Part shown: positions 6,827 to 14,289 of the stretch, one piece after another
Numbering within the stretch: position 1 is the first letter of the stretch
How the letters are laid out: the number at the start of each line of letters is the position of its first letter
From: an uncultured Lachnospiraceae bacterium
GTDB taxonomy: Bacteria; Bacillota; Clostridia; Lachnospirales; Lachnospiraceae
NCBI GenBank assembly: GCA_946406305.1
Contig: CAMJKC010000018.1
Location: 1-16,583 of the forward strand
Direction: 5' to 3'
DNA length: 16,583 bases
Notes under the pieces: model-generated
Told to the model about the DNA's origin: nothing
Databases searched by the model: none
What the model saw: the letters and a program-made list of their open reading frames with translations, nothing else
Program-made: the position numbers and the translations under genes

Positions 6827-7800
6827 CCACATACCATAAGAATTGTTTGAATTATTAAAAGAAAAACGACTGAAATTCCCATATACAAATTGTTAAAATA
6901 CATAAAGCTACTTCCTATAAATAGCATAAATGTCGTTATTCCAAATGCAAAACCTTTATTATTATTCAAAATGTTTGATATCATAGTCAGTGTTATAGGC
7001 ATAGTCATATTAAATAAAAAAAGCCCTAAGACTAAAAAATAATTATTTTTATAAAACAAAAAACTTATTGCCGAAATAATTAAACTTACAACCGTAATTG
7101 TCTCCATTCCAAATTTATCTGATAATATGCCACCTAAAAACTTTCCTAAAAATATAGCCATTGTCATTATAAATAATTTATTTTCAAAATTATTTTCTAC
7201 CCTTAACCCACCTACAAAAGCTCTTATTCCAATTGAAATTGCAAATAGCAAAACACAAAAAATTGCCTTTCCTTTTATGTTCAATTCTTTTTCATTTTCT
7301 ATACTCTCTGTGCATTTTTTTATAATAAAAAATAATAATAAAATGATTATCAAAAATAAGACATCTATATTTTTTTCTTCACTTAATAATTGTTGCCCTA
7401 AATATACTCCTATTGCTCCTGTTGATACAAAAATTCCTGGCATTTTTGCTCTTTTTTCACTTCTTATCAGTATCTCTCGTCCCATTCCTATGTGAAACAT
7501 AGCATTTCCTATTCCTACAGGAAATATACATAAAGTTTTTTCTTTTAACCAATAGGATAAAAATATTAAAATGCAACCTATAAAAGTTATTTTAAAATTT
7601 TTATTTATCTTATCACTTATTAGGCCTATAGGTAACTGCAATGAAAATGCAAGTAGATTATATATCATTATGAACATAAGTTTCTCTTCTATACTTTTTA
7701 CTAAATATCCAACTGTATATATAGAATATAAATCTACCATCAAATGCAAAGCACTTGCCAATATGAGAATTAGTATTGTTTCTTTTTTATTTCTTTTCAT
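6799..7800 (-). CDS. Compact MFS-like transporter of unknown substrate
   Basis: The 333-residue membrane protein has about twelve predicted spans, which is short for the major facilitator superfamily (usually about 380-450). The loop between spans 2 and 3 reads LPIGLISDKINKN (56-68), the MFS G-x-x-x-D-R/K motif, and the pattern recurs in the second half as FLGGILSDKFG (221-231), supporting the two-repeat fold. The first span contains HLMVD (19-23), a His/Asp pair I have seen in clostridial MFS proteins of unassigned function. The ATG overlaps aroF by 14 bases and has no evident ribosome site, suggesting translation coupled to aroF. Position in an aromatic amino acid operon hints at transport of an aromatic compound or pathway product, but nothing in the protein shows the substrate. 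Confidence 0.72.
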   Translation of the reverse strand: MKRNKKETILILILASALHLMVDLYSIYTVGYLVKSIEEKLMFIMIYNLLAFSLQLPIGLISDKINKNFKITFIGCILIFLSYWLKEKTLCIFPVGIGNAMFHIGMGREILIRSEKRAKMPGIFVSTGAIGVYLGQQLLSEEKNIDVLFLIIILLLFFIIKKCTESIENEKELNIKGKAIFCVLLFAISIGIRAFVGGLRVENNFENKLFIMTMAIFLGKFLGGILSDKFGMETITVVSLIISAISFLFYKNNYFLVLGLFLFNMTMPITLTMISNILNNNKGFAFGITTFMLFIGSSFMYFNNLYMGISVVFLLIIQTILMVCGFYIYKNML

Positions 7801-8851
7801 GTTTATTTTTTATCTGAACTCTATACTCTGCTATTTCATATATTAGCTTTTCTGTTTTCTCCCATCCAAGACAAGGGTCTGTTATAGATTTTCCATATAT
7901 ATTTTCTTCTGCCTTTTGACAGCCGTCTTCTATATAAGATTCTATCATTAGGCCTTTTATCAATTTATAAATTCCTTCATTATAAGAACATGAATGTAAT
8001 ACTTCTTTTGAAATTCTTATTTGCTCTTCATATTTTTTTCCACTGTTTGAATGATTTGTATCTATAATAACTGCTGGGTTTAAAAAAGAATCATTATCAT
8101 ACATATTTTTAAGTAAAATCAAATCTTCATAATGATAATTGGGATGCGATTCACCATGGTGATTTACATATCCCCTAAGTATTGCATGGGCATACTCGTT
8201 TCCTGGTGTGTCCGTTTCATATCCCCTATATATAAATGTATGTTTTTTCTCTGCTGCCTTTATCGCATTTAACATAACTGATAAATCACCAGAAGTTGGA
8301 TTTTTCATTCCTACAGGTATGCCAACTCCACTTGCTACTAACCTATGCTGCTGATTTTCTACCGACCTTGCTCCTACTGCAACATATGACAAAAGATCCG
8401 ACAAAAAACTATGATTCTCTGGATATAACATTTCATCTGCACAAGAAAATCCTGTTTCCAAAAGAGCTCTCATGTGCATCTTTCTTATGGCAATAATTCC
8501 TTTTAACATATCAGGGTCAGATAATGGATTTGGTTGATGGAGCATCCCTTTATACCCTTCTCCTGTGGTTCTCGGTTTGTTCGTATATATCCTCGGGATT
8601 ATCATTATTTCTTCTTTTATCAATTTGTCATCTTGGACTTTTCTAAGTCTCTTAATGTAATCAATGACTGAATCTTCCCTGTCTGCCGAACAAGGACCTA
8701 TTATCAAAATAAATTTATTAGATTCTCCTTTAAATATTTTTTGTATCTCTATGTCTCTTTCTTTTTTTATCTCTTCCATCTCTTTTGTTATGGGATACAT
8801 TTTTTTTACTTCTGCTGGTGTTGGCAACTGCCTTTTTAAATTCATATTCAT
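7787..8851 (-). CDS. aroF: 3-deoxy-D-arabino-heptulosonate-7-phosphate (DAHP) synthase, AroFGH type
   Basis: This enzyme condenses phosphoenolpyruvate with erythrose-4-phosphate in the first committed step of aromatic synthesis. The 354-residue protein is of the E. coli AroF/G/H class. Visible motifs, numbered from the chosen start, are IIGPCSADRED (50-60), RIYTNKPRTTGEGYKG (87-102), GMKNPTSG (181-188), DTNHSNSGK (264-272) and TDPCLGWE (324-331). The metal ligands expected from E. coli AroG appear as C54, H267, E304 and D325. I chose the ATG at 8851 because AAGGAG (8860-8865) lies eight bases upstream; a GTG at 8860 overlaps that site and has no room for it. Enzymes of this class are usually feedback-inhibited through N-terminal and surface sites, not a separate domain. 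AAGGAG forms the last two sense codons of tyrA, just before its TGA. Confidence 0.95.
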   Translation of the reverse strand: MNMNLKRQLPTPAEVKKMYPITKEMEEIKKERDIEIQKIFKGESNKFILIIGPCSADREDSVIDYIKRLRKVQDDKLIKEEIMIIPRIYTNKPRTTGEGYKGMLHQPNPLSDPDMLKGIIAIRKMHMRALLETGFSCADEMLYPENHSFLSDLLSYVAVGARSVENQQHRLVASGVGIPVGMKNPTSGDLSVMLNAIKAAEKKHTFIYRGYETDTPGNEYAHAILRGYVNHHGESHPNYHYEDLILLKNMYDNDSFLNPAVIIDTNHSNSGKKYEEQIRISKEVLHSCSYNEGIYKLIKGLMIESYIEDGCQKAEENIYGKSITDPCLGWEKTEKLIYEIAEYRVQIKNKHEKK

Positions 8852-8856
8852 AAGCT

Positions 8857-9696
8857 TCACTCCTTATCAAACTTCTTTCTTCTTTTTGTTGATATTCTCA
8901 TAAGTTTTTTCATTTCTTTTGTATCTTCTTTTTCTATTGACTTCTTTAATTTTTCAAAAGATTCTATAAATTCATTCATCTCTTTTATTAAATATTTTTT
9001 ATTCATCAAAAAAAGTTCGGTCCACATATCTTCATTTATATTAGCGATTCTCGTCAAGTCCCTAAAAGAATCTCCTGTGTAGTCAACTAATTTATCAGAT
9101 TTATTACATACCATAAGTGCTACTGCTATACAATGTGTAAGTTGCGATAGAAAAGCAATCATCTCGTCGTGTTTTTCTATTGAGAGCATAGAGACTTTTC
9201 TAAAATTCAAATCTCTTGCTATTTTTTTTGCAAAATCAATTCCTTTTTTTGTATTTTTTCTTGTAGGTGTAATTATACAATTCGCATTTTCAAATATTTT
9301 TTCATCTGCATTTTTTATACCATATTTTTCTTTTCCAGCCATAGGGTGCATAGGAATAAATTCTGCTTTACTTTTCAACAAGTTTTGTATTTCTTTCACT
9401 ATTTTAGTTTTTACACCTGTTACATCTGTTACTATTGCTCCTTCTTTTATAAATTTATTGTTCTTTTTTATATAATCTACAAAGGTTTTCGGATATAAAG
9501 AAAAAATTATCCTGTCAAAATTTTTTATATACTCTATATTATCTGTAAAGCCATCAACTATTATTTTGTTTTTTTTTGCATATTTTATAGTATCTACATT
9601 CTTATCTAAAGCATATATTTCATATCCTTTTTTTGTAAGCCCTTTTGCTATACTTCCACCTATTAGCCCAAGACCAACTATCAATATTTTTTTCAT
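8857..9696 (-). CDS. tyrA: Prephenate dehydrogenase, monofunctional
   Basis: TyrA oxidises and decarboxylates prephenate to 4-hydroxyphenylpyruvate, the tyrosine precursor. The Rossmann loop GLGLIGGS is at residues 8-15, and an acidic residue at the end of the second strand (ALDKN, D31) points to NAD+ as cofactor. MHPMAGKEKYG (116-126) supplies a conserved active-site His (H117), and SQLTHCIAVAL (184-194) and SFRDLTRIA (220-228) are family signatures. At 279 residues it ends after the helical dimerisation domain, without the ACT regulatory domain carried by the longer Bacillus enzyme. I placed the start at the ATG at 9696, since GGGAGAT lies about five bases before it. A longer reading from a TTG at 9711 uses that ribosome site as codons. 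The gene follows aroA by 21 bases. Confidence 0.93.
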   Translation of the reverse strand: MKKILIVGLGLIGGSIAKGLTKKGYEIYALDKNVDTIKYAKKNKIIVDGFTDNIEYIKNFDRIIFSLYPKTFVDYIKKNNKFIKEGAIVTDVTGVKTKIVKEIQNLLKSKAEFIPMHPMAGKEKYGIKNADEKIFENANCIITPTRKNTKKGIDFAKKIARDLNFRKVSMLSIEKHDEMIAFLSQLTHCIAVALMVCNKSDKLVDYTGDSFRDLTRIANINEDMWTELFLMNKKYLIKEMNEFIESFEKLKKSIEKEDTKEMKKLMRISTKRRKKFDKE

Positions 9697-9717
9697 CCTT
9701 ATCTCCCACAAAAATAG

Positions 9718-10920
9718 TTATTTTATAACTTTTAATCCTGTTTTTTCCAAATCGCTAAAATATGTTGGATAACTCTTACTCACAGCTTCTGCTCCATTTA
9801 TGACTATATTATACTTACTTGCAAATAGACTAAGTGCCATAACAATTCTATGGTCATTATGCCCATCTAATTCTTCTTTCGGCTCTTTAATATTTTTATT
9901 ATCTATATATATATCATTGTCATCAATTTTTACATCTACCCCAAATTTTTGAAGCTCAAGCTTCATCACTTCTCCTCTATCGCTCTCTTTAAGCTTTAAT
10001 CTCTTTGTCCCTGTTATATGTGCCCCTTTATTTAAACTTGCAAATGCCATTATCACAGGCCCTAAATCTATGCTGTCTCTTATATCAACTGTAGAATAAT
10101 TTTCACTAAGTAATTTAAAATATTTTTTATATACAATATCTCCTTGTATTGAATTTTCATTTATTCCTTCTAACTTTATACTACTTCCAAAATAATTAAA
10201 TGCCTCTACAAATGCTGCATTTGAAATATCACCTTCTACTTCTATATCCTCTGCTTTATAGTTTTGATTTCCTTTTATATATATTTTTTTTATATCTTCA
10301 TTATCATAAAAAATATCTGCATCAATGCCACATTTTTTTAACACCTCTATGGTCATTAGTATATAATTTTTACTTTCAAGTTTATTTTTTATTTTTATCT
10401 CGCTGTCACCTTTTAAAAGTGGCAAAGTGAATAAAAGCCCTGTTACATATTGTGAACTTTTGCTTCCATCTATTTCATATATTCCACTTTCTATTTTCCC
10501 TTCTACTACTATCTCTTTTTCAAATTTTTTAAAAGTTGCCTCTTTTAAAATTTCTTCATATATATCTATTCCTCTTTCTATGAGCCTTTCTTTTCCTATA
10601 AAAGTTGCTTTTCCATTTTTCAATAGTGCTACAGGAATCAAAAATCTCAATGTAGAACCTGATTCGTTACAGTTGTATATTGCTTCCTCTTTATTCATAG
10701 AGTCAAATAACATTATTTCTTCATTTTTTATTTCATAATTTTTGTTAAAGTTATTTATGCAATTAAGTGTCGCCTCTATATCGTCACACATATTTACATT
10801 TTTTATAATTGATTTTCCTTCTGCCAAACTAAGAGCTATTATGTATCTATGTGCATAACTCTTACTTGATGGAATTTTTACTTTCCCATTTAGTGTTGAC
10901 TTTAAAATTTTAACTTTCAT
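9718..10920 (-). CDS. aroA: 5-enolpyruvylshikimate-3-phosphate (EPSP) synthase
   Basis: AroA joins phosphoenolpyruvate to shikimate-3-phosphate. The 400-residue protein shows the two-domain inside-out barrel signatures: IPSSKSYAHR (16-25) with K20 and R25 for substrate, NCNESGSTLRFL (83-94), SKSSQYVTGLL in the middle, LKLKESDRG, and DGHNDHRIVMAL near the C terminus followed by SKSYPTYFSDLE. At the loop equivalent to E. coli G96-P101 the sequence reads GSTLRF, so the Pro is replaced by Phe (F93). The ATG at 10920 overlaps the aroE-aroK stop codon by one base (TAATG), a reinitiation arrangement. A TTG at 10932 could add four residues, but the family normally begins as here. The ribosome-binding sequence is weak, consistent with coupling. 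Confidence 0.94.
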   Translation of the reverse strand: MKVKILKSTLNGKVKIPSSKSYAHRYIIALSLAEGKSIIKNVNMCDDIEATLNCINNFNKNYEIKNEEIMLFDSMNKEEAIYNCNESGSTLRFLIPVALLKNGKATFIGKERLIERGIDIYEEILKEATFKKFEKEIVVEGKIESGIYEIDGSKSSQYVTGLLFTLPLLKGDSEIKIKNKLESKNYILMTIEVLKKCGIDADIFYDNEDIKKIYIKGNQNYKAEDIEVEGDISNAAFVEAFNYFGSSIKLEGINENSIQGDIVYKKYFKLLSENYSTVDIRDSIDLGPVIMAFASLNKGAHITGTKRLKLKESDRGEVMKLELQKFGVDVKIDDNDIYIDNKNIKEPKEELDGHNDHRIVMALSLFASKYNIVINGAEAVSKSYPTYFSDLEKTGLKVIK

Positions 10921-12203
10921 TATATATTCCAACCAAAATCTTCATTTAATATTTTTTTTATGCTATTAGCAATGTCTTTAATTTCCTTATTTCCATCTAT
11001 TATATAATTAGCACTTTTTTTATATATAGGTAACCTCTCTTCATATATCTGTTTTAATTTATCAATAGTTTTTGTGAGTGGTCTGTCAGGAGAGGCTTCT
11101 AACTTTTCTATACTCTTATTTATAAAAAATAAATAGCCATTCTTTTTTAAATTTATGACATTTTCCTCTCTTAAAATAACTCCTCCACCTGTTGATATAA
11201 TTACACCTTTTTTTTCTGATACTTCTCTTATTACCTTTTCTTCCAAATTTCTAAATTCATTTTCGCCATATTTATTTATATAGTCGCCAGTTTTCATTTT
11301 TTCTTTTTCTTCTATAATGCTATCCGTGTCTATAAATTCTCTATCTATATCTTCACTCAAAAATTTTCCTATTGTGCTCTTTCCACAAGTTGGCATCCCT
11401 ATTAGTACTATATTTAATTTTTGTGATAAAATTTTATTGTATATATTGTCAATTTTTTCTTTAATTTTTTCAAATTCGTAATCCACTTTATTTCTTAAAA
11501 ATAATTCACTTGCGAAAAACCCTTGAGCTACAAGCATATATAGACCTGTTGCTGTTTTTAAATTTTTATTTTCCGCCTTTACTATCATTTTTGTCTTTAA
11601 TGGATTATATATAACATCAACAACTGCTTCCAAGTCAAAACTCTCTATATTTATATTCTCTTCTTCATAATTATACATCCCCACTGGAGTTGTATTTATT
11701 ATTACATTTATGTCTTTTTTTTCATACACATTTTCGTAAGTAAAAAAATTTTTCCTCTCTTCATTTTTTCTGCTCAAAAAATATACTTCTTTTGGTTCCA
11801 TTTCTTTTATTACATACTCTACCGTCCTACTTGTCCCTCCATCTCCAAGTATTAAAACATTTTTTCCTTTTACTTCAATACAATATTTTTTTAACATTGC
11901 ATAAAAACCCAAATAGTCCGTATTGTATCCATACAGTTTATTATCTACATTTACAACTGTGTTTATAGCACCAATCTTTTTTGCCTTTTCATCTATTATA
12001 TCAACATAGTTAAAAACTTTTTTCTTATAAGGTATTGTTACATTCACACCCTTAAACTCTTTTTTCAAAAAAAATTCTTCAAGTTTTTTTTCATCTAATT
12101 CAAAAATGTTATATTCATAATCTCCAAAATATTTATGTAATTCTTTTGAAAAACTATGTTTTAAAGGATATCCAACTAATCCAAATTTATCCATATCTAC
12201 CAT
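10920..12203 (-). CDS. aroE-aroK: Bifunctional shikimate dehydrogenase/shikimate kinase (AroE-AroK fusion)
   Basis: One 427-residue chain carries two consecutive pathway activities. Residues 4 to about 255 are AroE: GYPLKHSFSK (11-20) with the shikimate-binding serines S17 and S19, NVTIPYKKK (54-62) with catalytic K60, NTDYLG (94-99) with D96, the NADPH loop GDGGTSRTV (120-128), and GLYMLVAQG with Q227. Residues 263 to 427 are AroK: the P-loop GMPTCGKST (269-277), FIDTD (290-294), EFRNLEEKV (316-324), STGGGV (337-342), the lid DRPLT (373-377) and R390. All key residues of both domains are present, so both should be active, reducing 3-dehydroshikimate with NADPH and then phosphorylating shikimate. 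There is no frameshift or internal stop at the junction. The start is either 12203 (overlapping aroC by seven bases) or the ATG at 12194. Confidence 0.95.
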   Translation of the reverse strand: MVDMDKFGLVGYPLKHSFSKELHKYFGDYEYNIFELDEKKLEEFFLKKEFKGVNVTIPYKKKVFNYVDIIDEKAKKIGAINTVVNVDNKLYGYNTDYLGFYAMLKKYCIEVKGKNVLILGDGGTSRTVEYVIKEMEPKEVYFLSRKNEERKNFFTYENVYEKKDINVIINTTPVGMYNYEEENINIESFDLEAVVDVIYNPLKTKMIVKAENKNLKTATGLYMLVAQGFFASELFLRNKVDYEFEKIKEKIDNIYNKILSQKLNIVLIGMPTCGKSTIGKFLSEDIDREFIDTDSIIEEKEKMKTGDYINKYGENEFRNLEEKVIREVSEKKGVIISTGGGVILREENVINLKKNGYLFFINKSIEKLEASPDRPLTKTIDKLKQIYEERLPIYKKSANYIIDGNKEIKDIANSIKKILNEDFGWNI

Positions 12204-13270
12204 AACCTACTTTGCATTAAAATATCTGCTATTATAAATCTTGTCATATTTTTTATGACTGGACATATTCTTCTCACTATACATGGGTCATGTCTGCCCT
12301 CTATAACTAAAGTGTCGTTAGCCATTTTCTCTATATTTATAGTCTTTTGTTCTTTATAGATTGATGGAGTCGGCTTTACTGCTACATTAAACACTATTGG
12401 CATCCCATTACTTATTCCTCCATTTATCCCACCATTATAGTTTGTATATGTTTTTACTATATCTCCATCCATATACATTTCATCATTTACTTCACTACCC
12501 TTTTTATCTGCAAATAAAAAACCAAGCCCAAACTCTATTCCTTTTGTTGCCCCTATAGAAAAAATACCTCTTGATAACTCTGATTCTACAGAATCAAACA
12601 TCGGCTCTCCTGCACCAATAGGCATATTTAACACAGCTGTCTGTATAATTCCTCCTATTGAGTCTCCTTCTTTTGACACTTTTTCAATTTCTTTTTCCAC
12701 TTTTTCTTCAATATCATCTATCACTTTATATTTTTTATTTTGTAAAGAAAAAAAATCTTTTTCCATATTATTAAAATCATAATCCCTATCTTCTACACTG
12801 CCTATTTTTTTTATATGCGATGATATTTCTATTTTTCTCTTCTTTAATTCGTCACCAAAAATCGCACCTGCAAAAACTATGCTCGCTGTAAGTCTTCCTG
12901 AAAAATGTCCACCTCCTCTATAATCGTTATATCCTTTATATTTCATATATGCTACATAATCTGCATGCGAAGGTCTTGGTTTGTTCTTGTCATAGTCACT
13001 TGATTTTATATTTTTATTTTTTATTATTACTAAAAGTGGTGCCCCTGTTGTGTATCCATTAAAAACGCCTGATATTATTTCATAATCGTCACTTTCTACT
13101 CTTCCTGTCTCTCCTATTCCTTTTGGTCTCCTTTCACTTAACTCTTTCTCTATTTCTTCATAATTTATTTTTATCCCCGCTGGGATATTGTCTATACAAA
13201 AACCTATGCCACTCCCATGACTTTCACCAAAAACAGTTAATACTATTTTTTTTCCTATACTATTTCCCAT
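12197..13270 (-). CDS. aroC: Chorismate synthase
   Basis: AroC converts EPSP to chorismate, the branch point for aromatic compounds, and needs reduced FMN. The 357-residue protein carries the family signatures in order: VFGESHGSGIG (13-23), RPSHADY (99-105), YRGGGHFSGRLTAS (117-130), SIGATKGIEFG in the C-terminal half, and RHDPCIVRRICPV close to the end. The GGGHFSGRLTA form, in place of the E. coli GGRSSARETA, is common in Gram-positive anaerobes. No flavin reductase domain is fused, so FMN must be reduced by another protein. GGAGA precedes the ATG, overlapping the end of aroB, and the gene runs into aroE-aroK with a seven-base overlap. Confidence 0.96.
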   Translation of the reverse strand: MGNSIGKKIVLTVFGESHGSGIGFCIDNIPAGIKINYEEIEKELSERRPKGIGETGRVESDDYEIISGVFNGYTTGAPLLVIIKNKNIKSSDYDKNKPRPSHADYVAYMKYKGYNDYRGGGHFSGRLTASIVFAGAIFGDELKKRKIEISSHIKKIGSVEDRDYDFNNMEKDFFSLQNKKYKVIDDIEEKVEKEIEKVSKEGDSIGGIIQTAVLNMPIGAGEPMFDSVESELSRGIFSIGATKGIEFGLGFLFADKKGSEVNDEMYMDGDIVKTYTNYNGGINGGISNGMPIVFNVAVKPTPSIYKEQKTINIEKMANDTLVIEGRHDPCIVRRICPVIKNMTRFIIADILMQSRLW

Positions 13271-13280
13271 ATATTCTCCA

Positions 13281-14288
13281 CTAATTGCCTTTTTCTATAA
13301 TTTCTCTTATTTCGTTAATAGTCAAAGATTTTTCAATATAGCTCCCTATTTCTTCTACATATATTACATTAATTCTTTCACCGTATTTTTTTTTATCATG
13401 TGCTATCAATTCCAAAATTTTTTCTTTATTTATTTCATAACTACATGGTAAATCATATTTTTTTAATAAATTTATTATTTTTTCTCTTGCTTCTTTTGAA
13501 GAAAAATATAGCATCCCTAAGGCAACACATTCTCCATGTAGAAGTTTTCCTTCACAACTTTCTTCTATCGCATGTCCTATTGTATGCCCAAAATTTAACA
13601 CCCTCCTAAGACCACTTTCTTTTTCATCTTGTTCTGCAATTATTTTTTTTAATTTTACAGCTTCAAGTATTATAGGCATTATTGTTCTTTTTGTCCTTTC
13701 CTCATTTTCTAATAAAGAAAAAAGATCTTTTGACTGTGTGGCTGCTATTTTTATTATTTCTGCTATTCCATTATTTATTTCTCTTTCCGGTAAGGTTTTT
13801 AATACAGATACATCTATGAGAACACCTTTTGGTTGGTAAAAGCTTCCTATTATATTTTTTATCCCATGAAAATCAATTGCTGTTTTGCCACCTATTGACG
13901 AGTCAACTTGTGCGAGTAGGCTCGTCGGTATATTATAAAAATCAATACCTCTCATATAAGTACTTGCGACAAATCCACTTAAGTCACCTACCACCCCTCC
14001 TCCTATAGCAACAACTGCATCACTTCTTGTAAAGTCATTTTCTATCATGAAATTCATTATGTCTTTATATACTTCTATGCTTTTACTTTTTTCTCCTGGT
14101 TCAATTTTATACACAAGGCTTTCTTTTGTTTGGTCTGCCACTTCTTTTATATACCTTTCTGGTATATTCTCATCGGTTACTATAAGTATTTTTCTCTTCA
14201 AATTAAATATTTCTGAAGTTCTTTTTAACCCTCTTTTTATTATTTTTATATCATACTTTTCAAATTTTTTTCTAATATTGTATTTCAT
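13281..14288 (-). CDS. aroB: 3-dehydroquinate synthase
   Basis: AroB cyclises DAHP to 3-dehydroquinate with NAD+ and a divalent metal. The 335-residue length is normal. Visible motifs are AIGGGVVGDLSGFVAST (94-110), PTSLLAQVDSSIGGKTAI (121-138), LPEREINNGIAEIIK (166-180) with E177, RRVLNFGHTIGHAIE (228-242) with H235, and LLHGECVALGM (249-259) with H251. The last three residues are the expected zinc ligands. The ATG comes one base after the pheA stop codon and lacks a strong ribosome-binding sequence, so translation probably relies on ribosomes finishing pheA. It is the second pathway step, while the third step (dehydroquinate dehydratase) is not encoded anywhere in view. Confidence 0.95.
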   Translation of the reverse strand: MKYNIRKKFEKYDIKIIKRGLKRTSEIFNLKRKILIVTDENIPERYIKEVADQTKESLVYKIEPGEKSKSIEVYKDIMNFMIENDFTRSDAVVAIGGGVVGDLSGFVASTYMRGIDFYNIPTSLLAQVDSSIGGKTAIDFHGIKNIIGSFYQPKGVLIDVSVLKTLPEREINNGIAEIIKIAATQSKDLFSLLENEERTKRTIMPIILEAVKLKKIIAEQDEKESGLRRVLNFGHTIGHAIEESCEGKLLHGECVALGMLYFSSKEAREKIINLLKKYDLPCSYEINKEKILELIAHDKKKYGERINVIYVEEIGSYIEKSLTINEIREIIEKGN

Positions 14289-14289
14289 A

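Noticed and set aside
8151..8162. Perfect 12-bp palindrome TCACCATGGTGA
   Set aside because: It lies in the conserved coding sequence of aroF (HHGE region) with no flanking signal; a chance palindrome is the simpler view.
12581..12596. Inverted repeat TGATTCT-AC-AGAATCA
   Set aside because: It is inside aroC coding sequence, has only a two-base centre and is not followed by T residues, so it is neither a terminator nor a convincing operator.
13894..13926. Inverted GACGAG/CTCGTC pair
   Set aside because: Six-base arms 18 bases apart inside the aroB active-site region; codon choice explains it.
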